A stretch of 7,476 bases of DNA, from NCBI GenBank assembly GCA_026987255.1, contig JALSNA010000416.1, positions 1 through 7,476 of the forward strand, read 5' to 3'. A model generated the notes under the pieces. The model was not told the origin of the DNA and searched no databases. It saw only the letters and a list, made by a program, of their open reading frames with translations. Numbering within the stretch: position 1 is the first letter of the stretch; the number at the start of each line of letters is the position of its first letter. This stretch comes from Hyphomicrobiales bacterium. Its GTDB lineage: Bacteria > Pseudomonadota > Alphaproteobacteria > Rhizobiales > Aestuariivirgaceae. Position numbers and translations under genes: made by a program. This document shows positions 5,332 through 7,476 of the stretch, in pieces.

Positions 5332-6474
5332 TCAGGGCCGCTCGCCAGGCCAGCCGGGGCGGCGCATCTGCTCCAGCCGCGAGGCGCAGCGCAGGAACAT
5401 CCTGCGCAGCGGGCCTTGCGCATAGATGCCATCGGGGCCGGTTTCGGCGCTGGCCACCAGGCGCACCCGGTGCTCATACAAGGCATCCACCAGAGCGATC
5501 AGGCGGGCCGCCTCGTTGCGCTGCTCCGCCTGCAGCCTGGGGATGCCATCGACAAAGAGAATGCCCAGTTGCCGGGCTATGGTGATATAGTCGGCAGCTC
5601 CCAGGGGCTGGCCGCACAGGGCGGCAAAGGGAAACCAGGCCATGTTCTTGCAGCCGCGCGGGGCCATGAGGATGCGCCCGCCCAGATCGAAGGGCCTGGG
5701 CGCGCAAGCTGCTCCTTGCGTCGCCGATTGCCACATGCGTTCCATGGCGGCGGCCGCATGCTCCCCCAAGGGGCTTGTCCAGACTTCATCGCCGGCCGTT
5801 CCGCACAGGCGGTAATCGCGCGCCGCGCTCAGCCGCAGGATATCCGCCCGCTCCTCCAGACGGGTGATGAAGGGCTCGAAAAGCGCCCGGTTCAGGCCGT
5901 CCTCATAGAGCGCTTGCGGGGCGCAATTGGAGGTTGCCACCAGCACCGCGCCCATGGCGAAAAGATGGCGGAACAACCGCTCCAGGATCATCGCGTCGGT
6001 GATGTCCGTGACCTGGACCTCGTCCAGGCACAGCAGCCAGCCGCGCTTCATGATGGCGGCTGCCGTCTCGCGCACCGGATCGGTGTCCTCCCAGATCCGG
6101 CCCGCGGCCTGATCCTGGCGGATCTTGTGAATGAAGCGGTGAACGTCGCGCATGAAGGCGTGAAAATGCACCCGCTGGCGCTGCTCTTGCGGCACGGGGG
6201 CGGCATGAAAGAACAGATCCATGAGCATGGTCTTGCCGCTTCCGGCCTCGCCCCACAGATAAAGGCCGCGCGGCGCGGGCCCTTGCCTTGCGCCGCCCAG
6301 CAGCCGGGCCAGAGCGCTTTTGCGCGTCTTGGGGCGGTATCCGTCCAGCCGGGCGGCCAGATCGTCCAGATGCATGGCGATGCGGTCTTGCGCCGGATCG
6401 TCGCGCAGCCCCTTTTGCGCGCGCAGCTGGAGCAAGGCGCGGGTGACGGGGCCGGCCTGCGCCGTTGTGCTCAT
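5332..6474 (-). CDS. zapE: Cell division protein ZapE (AFG1-like ATPase)
   Basis: The 380-residue protein is a P-loop ATPase of the AFG1/ZapE family. In E. coli ZapE associates with the Z-ring and modulates FtsZ under stress; mitochondrial AFG1/LACE1 relatives act in protein quality control. Visible features, in order, are the N-terminal GYRPKTRK segment, Walker A GEAGSGKT (75-82), VHFHAFMRDVH (102-112), Walker B LLCLDE (147-152) followed by VQVTDITDAMIL, sensor-1-like ATSN (180-183), the conserved GLNRALFEPFI (193-203), and toward the C-terminus FAALCGQPLGAADY and RNEAARLIALVDALYEH. The common FDEFQV reads LDEVQV here. Length is normal, so the gene appears intact. Its ATG overlaps the stop of the upstream flavoprotein gene by 4 bases (ATGA), which implies cotranscription and probably translational coupling; no strong Shine-Dalgarno precedes it. 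ZapE in many alphaproteobacteria is, as I recall, near malate dehydrogenase and sucCD, so this neighbour is different. Confidence 0.93.
   Translation of the reverse strand: MSTTAQAGPVTRALLQLRAQKGLRDDPAQDRIAMHLDDLAARLDGYRPKTRKSALARLLGGARQGPAPRGLYLWGEAGSGKTMLMDLFFHAAPVPQEQRQRVHFHAFMRDVHRFIHKIRQDQAAGRIWEDTDPVRETAAAIMKRGWLLCLDEVQVTDITDAMILERLFRHLFAMGAVLVATSNCAPQALYEDGLNRALFEPFITRLEERADILRLSAARDYRLCGTAGDEVWTSPLGEHAAAAMERMWQSATQGAACAPRPFDLGGRILMAPRGCKNMAWFPFAALCGQPLGAADYITIARQLGILFVDGIPRLQAEQRNEAARLIALVDALYEHRVRLVASAETGPDGIYAQGPLRRMFLRCASRLEQMRRPGWPGERP
6471..6474 (-). other. ATGA stop-start overlap joining the flavoprotein gene and zapE
   Basis: On the minus strand the tetranucleotide ATGA contains both the zapE start (ATG, 6474-6472) and the flavoprotein stop (TGA, 6473-6471). 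Such overlaps are typical of translationally coupled operon genes. The region just upstream lacks a strong Shine-Dalgarno, in keeping with reinitiation by terminating ribosomes. Confidence 0.85.
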
Positions 6475-7476
6475 GAGTCCGGCCCGCCTGGTCTTTCCGC
6501 CCTGGGCGGCACCCTTGCCGGAGTGATCGCCCGGTCATGGAAATAGGTGCGCGCGGCAAAGGCGCGCATGAGGGCCGAGCCGATGATGCGGTCATAAAGC
6601 CAGGCGGGCGGATTGCGTTCCAGAAGCCAGCGCAGGGCCAGCTTGCGGCGCATGGAGGGCAGCTCGCGCGCCAGAATCTGCTGTGGCGGGCGGCCGTTGC
6701 GGGTCAGGTAATCGGCCACCAGCTGCCCGGCGCGCCGCCCGAAGCGGAAGGCCAGCTGAATGCCGCCGGCGGTCAGCGGCGAGACCATCCCGGCGGCATC
6801 GCCGATGAGCATGACATTGCCATCGGCAAAGGGCGTGACGATGCCGCCGCAGGGAATGACGCCGGAGCGGCGCTCGACGATCTTGTCCTCGTCCAGCCCG
6901 AAAAGCCTCGAGAGCTTGTTGCGAAAGGCGGTCATGTCCGGCTTGTGGCGGTCATCGGTGGCCAATCCCACCTGGATGACATGCACCGAAGGGGCAATCC
7001 AGCCGATGTAGCCCGGCGCCAGGACCGGATCGAGAAAGCAGTGCAAGAATCGCTCGTCCAGCCCCTCGACGGAGGCATATTCCGCCTCCATGCCGATGAG
7101 CAGCCGCCGGTTGCGCCCCAGGTTGAAGACCTGTGCCACCCTGGAGCGCGCCCCATCGGCGCCGATGAGGAAACGCGCCGTTGCCGCCTGTTCGCCGATG
7201 ACGATGCGCTCCGCCTGGCGCATGGCGGATGAAAAGCGCGCATTGCAGCGCACCACTGCCCCGGCCCGTTCTGCCTCCGCCGCCAGCCAGCGCATGAGGC
7301 CGGGCATGTCGGTGGTGAGGAAATAATAGCCGGCGCTGGCCAGGTCCACATGCGTCAGATTGGGCGCATAGAGGCGCACCGCTTCGATGGGGCGCACCAG
7401 ATGGGCGGGCACGTCGCGCTCTTCAGCCGCCTCCCGGACCAGGATGCCGGTGGTGTGGATGCGCGCGCCGGGATCG
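6471..7476 (-). CDS. FAD-dependent oxidoreductase, geranylgeranyl reductase-like family (5' partial)
   Basis: The frame runs off the right edge. Upstream of the GTG at 7412 it stays open with family-like sequence (DPGARIHTTGILVREAAEE), so that GTG is internal and the start, with the N-terminal GxGxxG FAD motif, lies beyond 7476. Counting from the first full codon (7475), 334 residues are present. They include YYFLTTDMPGLMRWLA (about 50-65), GADGARSRV (105-113), an IPCGG segment (about 207-211) and the second FAD motif LIGDAAGMVSPLTAGGI (about 223-239). This combination is characteristic of the geranylgeranyl reductase / lycopene cyclase-like flavoproteins, which typically reduce or rearrange isoprenoid chains. 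Many proteobacterial members have no known substrate, and no bacteriochlorophyll, carotenoid or lipid gene is visible here. A different hydroxylase-type activity of the same fold is possible. The gene overlaps zapE by 4 bases (ATGA). Confidence 0.88.
   Translation of the reverse strand, partial: DPGARIHTTGILVREAAEERDVPAHLVRPIEAVRLYAPNLTHVDLASAGYYFLTTDMPGLMRWLAAEAERAGAVVRCNARFSSAMRQAERIVIGEQAATARFLIGADGARSRVAQVFNLGRNRRLLIGMEAEYASVEGLDERFLHCFLDPVLAPGYIGWIAPSVHVIQVGLATDDRHKPDMTAFRNKLSRLFGLDEDKIVERRSGVIPCGGIVTPFADGNVMLIGDAAGMVSPLTAGGIQLAFRFGRRAGQLVADYLTRNGRPPQQILARELPSMRRKLALRWLLERNPPAWLYDRIIGSALMRAFAARTYFHDRAITPARVPPRAERPGGPDS

Noticed and set aside
5107..6546. Open frame of 479 codons on the plus strand across the end of the SDR gene and all of zapE
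   Set aside because: The reverse strand carries a full ZapE with Walker A, Walker B and other family motifs. The plus-strand product has no domain and biased composition.

Overview
The window reads as an ordinary chromosomal segment of a GC-rich bacterium, most likely an alphaproteobacterium. That assignment rests on the GGDEF-EAL subfamily, the alphaproteobacterial-looking ZapE, and dense gene packing with high GC at third codon positions; it is an inference, with no rRNA or other marker present. I see no mobile element, CRISPR array, tRNA/rRNA gene or clear sign of horizontal transfer.

Layout: (1) Positions 1-1776 (+) hold the 3' part of a c-di-GMP signalling protein with a degenerate GGDEF domain, an apparently complete EAL phosphodiesterase domain and a long, probably disordered C-terminal tail. 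(2) Positions 1777-1908 are non-coding, with a small imperfect hairpin, a 12-bp perfect AT-rich palindrome and a weak promoter candidate. (3) Positions 1909-5288 (+) hold three tightly spaced metabolic genes: an acetyl-CoA acetyltransferase-type thiolase, a DadA-like FAD-dependent oxidoreductase and an NAD-type short-chain dehydrogenase. The last two either overlap by 4 bases (ATGA) or are separated by 35 bases, depending on the dehydrogenase start; a strong Shine-Dalgarno sequence favours the downstream start. (4) Positions 5289-5331 are a 43-base convergent gap without a convincing terminator. (5) Positions 5332-7476 (-) hold two overlapping genes: zapE (AFG1-like ATPase) and, upstream of it and cut by the window edge, a geranylgeranyl-reductase-like flavoprotein.

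The thiolase, flavoprotein oxidoreductase and dehydrogenase probably form one transcription unit for catabolism of an unidentified small molecule. A plausible scheme is oxidation of an amine or amino acid by the flavoenzyme, alcohol/ketone interconversion by the dehydrogenase, and CoA-ester cleavage or condensation by the thiolase. The sequence fixes the enzyme families but not the substrate. No clearly new biological system is visible. The points most worth a second look are the c-di-GMP protein (apparently dead cyclase site, retained I-site, intact EAL site), the unexplained three-gene unit, the palindrome in front of it and the ATGA-coupled flavoprotein-zapE pair.
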